Origin: Deltaproteobacteria bacterium
GTDB taxonomy: Bacteria > Bdellovibrionota > O2-12-FULL-43-9 > JACQJE01
NCBI GenBank assembly: GCA_016205125.1
Contig: JACQJE010000174.1
Location: 1 to 5,977 of the forward strand
Length of the DNA: 5,977 nt
Direction: 5' to 3'
This document shows, one piece after another, positions 4,633 to 5,977 of the stretch (positions within the stretch are counted from its first letter, which is position 1; every line of letters starts with the position of its first letter). A program made the translations under genes and the position numbers. The notes beneath the pieces are model-generated. The model searched no databases, was not told the origin of the DNA, and was given only the letters and a program-made list of their open reading frames with translations.

Positions 4633-5977
4633 TCAGGACTGTGTGAACCCGCCTTCCAGATACTTCTTCATCACTTCGTTCTCATTTGCAGGCGTGAAAC
4701 CTGTCTTCACCGGTGCCCAAATCCCCTTTCCTCCCAATCCGCCATCTTCTGCTTTGGTCACGCGAACCAAAGTCTCTTTCGGCACTGTATTGACTGCGTG
4801 ATTGTCCGCCTCCCCCCCGAAAATGAAGGACATAAAGACCTTTGCCTTATGGAAGAGAGTGTCCGTCTGGTGCATCGGCATGTGCCAGTTGCGCGTCACA
4901 GACTGCTGGGAGCCATAGCGAAAGTTCGACTGATATCCCGTATCCTTTGAGAGGGCACGCCCATCTTTGCGCGTTTCATGCGCTTTTACAGACTTCTCTG
5001 TGGCGATGTAGGTTCCGTGCTTCATCATCACGACGCTGTATGGATAAGCAGGGTTGTATTTGACGCGGAGCATCAGCCTCGCCACCTTATAGAAGGGATC
5101 ATCCGGCTTTGCTCCAATGTAAGGGCGGTCTGCCGGGTTCGCATCCACATAGACATAATCGCCATCTTTGATCCCCAAATCTTGCGCGGCCTGAGGATTC
5201 ATGTGGATCTGTTGCTCCCCCACTCCGGGAGTTCTCTTGTCGATCCGATAGGGATCTCCAAAATTCGAATCCCAGATCTGGTGCCAGTCGACGTTGCTCC
5301 AGAGAGAATGAACGCGGTGACGGCTCTTGGGGGTGAGGCAGAAAAAGCGAAAACCCTTTTCCCAAAGGAAATTCTTTGTGTCTTTGACCTTCGGCCACGG
5401 AAGCTTCACATTCCGCACCGTTCTCTCATCCCAATGTTCCGCAGAAAGCGGAATCCCGTAATCATTGGGCCGAATGTAAGGATTACTGCTCACAATCACA
5501 TTGGGGAGATAAGGGGTCGCCTCCGGCCCCTCGCGATGGACCACAAAATTTTCGCCATAATCGATCGCCTCAGGAAGATCGGAGTATGCGGCCAGTCGGC
5601 CGTGATCCGTGTAGAATGGGATATCTTCATGAACCTGCTCCCAGAAGGGGATTCTCGGATAGGTGCGGAAGAGCATGAGCGCCCCTCCCGGAGGCCCATA
5701 CTTTCCAGCCATAATATCGTTCAGTTTGTACCCGGTAGTGGTAGTACAGGAGTCGAGGAGCCGCTGGATATAGACCCCGCTCTTCCCTTCGAGGGCAAAC
5801 TTCCAGTAATTGTAAAAACGCTGATCCCCTGTGATCTCACCCATTTTCTGGGCAATCTCCGCCAGAATCCGCAAATCATCGCGGCTGTCAAAGATCGGTT
5901 TGATCCCCCCTTTCCAAATCTGAAGGAAAGGATTGGAACAAGAGGCTGTCACCTCCAAATCCTCAAACTCGAGCCAG
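4633..5977 (-). CDS. nxrA: Molybdopterin oxidoreductase alpha subunit, nitrite oxidoreductase/nitrate reductase type, C-terminal part (5' end outside window)
   Basis: Catalytic subunit of a type II DMSO reductase-family enzyme that would bind Mo-bisMGD and interconvert nitrite and nitrate, or act on a related oxyanion. The frame is open to the right edge (residues WLEFEDLEVT precede the first possible start), so about 447 C-terminal residues of a protein normally near 1,150 are present. Near 5280-5335 lies TPKSRHRVHSLWSNVDW, equivalent to the TPHxxxxxHST block that opens the molydopterin dinucleotide-binding domain. It is followed by HMNPQAAQDLGIKDGDYVYV (about 5145-5205), the typical domain core. 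Segments such as EGPEATPYLPNVIVSSNPYI and YQSNFRYGSQQS match, from memory, Nitrospira/anammox NxrA better than E. coli NarG. The N-terminal Fe-S motif and any Tat signal are outside the window. It ends TQS-TGA, 16 bases before the next gene. Family assignment is firm; physiological direction is inference. Confidence 0.9.
   Translation of the reverse strand, partial: WLEFEDLEVTASCSNPFLQIWKGGIKPIFDSRDDLRILAEIAQKMGEITGDQRFYNYWKFALEGKSGVYIQRLLDSCTTTTGYKLNDIMAGKYGPPGGALMLFRTYPRIPFWEQVHEDIPFYTDHGRLAAYSDLPEAIDYGENFVVHREGPEATPYLPNVIVSSNPYIRPNDYGIPLSAEHWDERTVRNVKLPWPKVKDTKNFLWEKGFRFFCLTPKSRHRVHSLWSNVDWHQIWDSNFGDPYRIDKRTPGVGEQQIHMNPQAAQDLGIKDGDYVYVDANPADRPYIGAKPDDPFYKVARLMLRVKYNPAYPYSVVMMKHGTYIATEKSVKAHETRKDGRALSKDTGYQSNFRYGSQQSVTRNWHMPMHQTDTLFHKAKVFMSFIFGGEADNHAVNTVPKETLVRVTKAEDGGLGGKGIWAPVKTGFTPANENEVMKKYLEGGFTQS

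Overview
The window is one tightly packed, minus-strand gene run (transcribed from right to left) that encodes and matures a complex iron-sulfur molybdoenzyme. In transcription order it holds: the C-terminal ~447 residues of a nitrite oxidoreductase/nitrate reductase-type molybdopterin alpha subunit (4633-5977, cut by the right edge); a 95-residue protein of unknown function (4329-4616); the four-cluster iron-sulfur beta subunit (3079-4332); an unusually long TorD-family chaperone (2151-3068); a 314-residue unrecognised protein with a C-terminal four-cysteine zinc ribbon-like segment (1210-2154); a TauE/SafE (TSUP) family permease (449-1210); and the N-terminal 150 residues of the molybdenum insertase MoeA (1-452, cut by the left edge).

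Organism: the alpha and beta sequences resemble, as I remember them, the NXR of Nitrospira and anammox bacteria more than the cytoplasmic NarGH of Proteobacteria. The beta subunit is ~417 residues rather than ~510, and both chains carry NXR-type sequence blocks. Base composition is about 50% GC in spot checks. This suggests a Nitrospirota, anammox planctomycete or other uncultivated lineage carrying this enzyme clade, but the window alone cannot fix the taxon, nor decide whether the enzyme oxidises nitrite, reduces nitrate or uses another oxyanion.

Layout and regulation: there is no intergenic space longer than 16 bases. Four of six junctions are stop/start overlaps (ATGA three times, TGATG once) and the other two are gaps of 16 and 10 bases, so the genes are almost certainly one translationally coupled transcript. 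Its promoter would lie right of the window and its terminator left of it. No RNA gene, mobile element, CRISPR array, promoter or terminator was seen.

How the genes fit together: alpha (Mo-bisMGD) and beta (four Fe-S clusters) form the catalytic unit. The TorD protein would hold the alpha subunit until cofactor is loaded, and MoeA inserts molybdenum into the cofactor. The permease may move an anion linked to the enzyme's substrate or product. The 95- and 314-residue proteins are the unexplained parts of the module and the best candidates for undescribed assembly factors or subunits. No membrane/heme gamma subunit or cytochrome is visible here.
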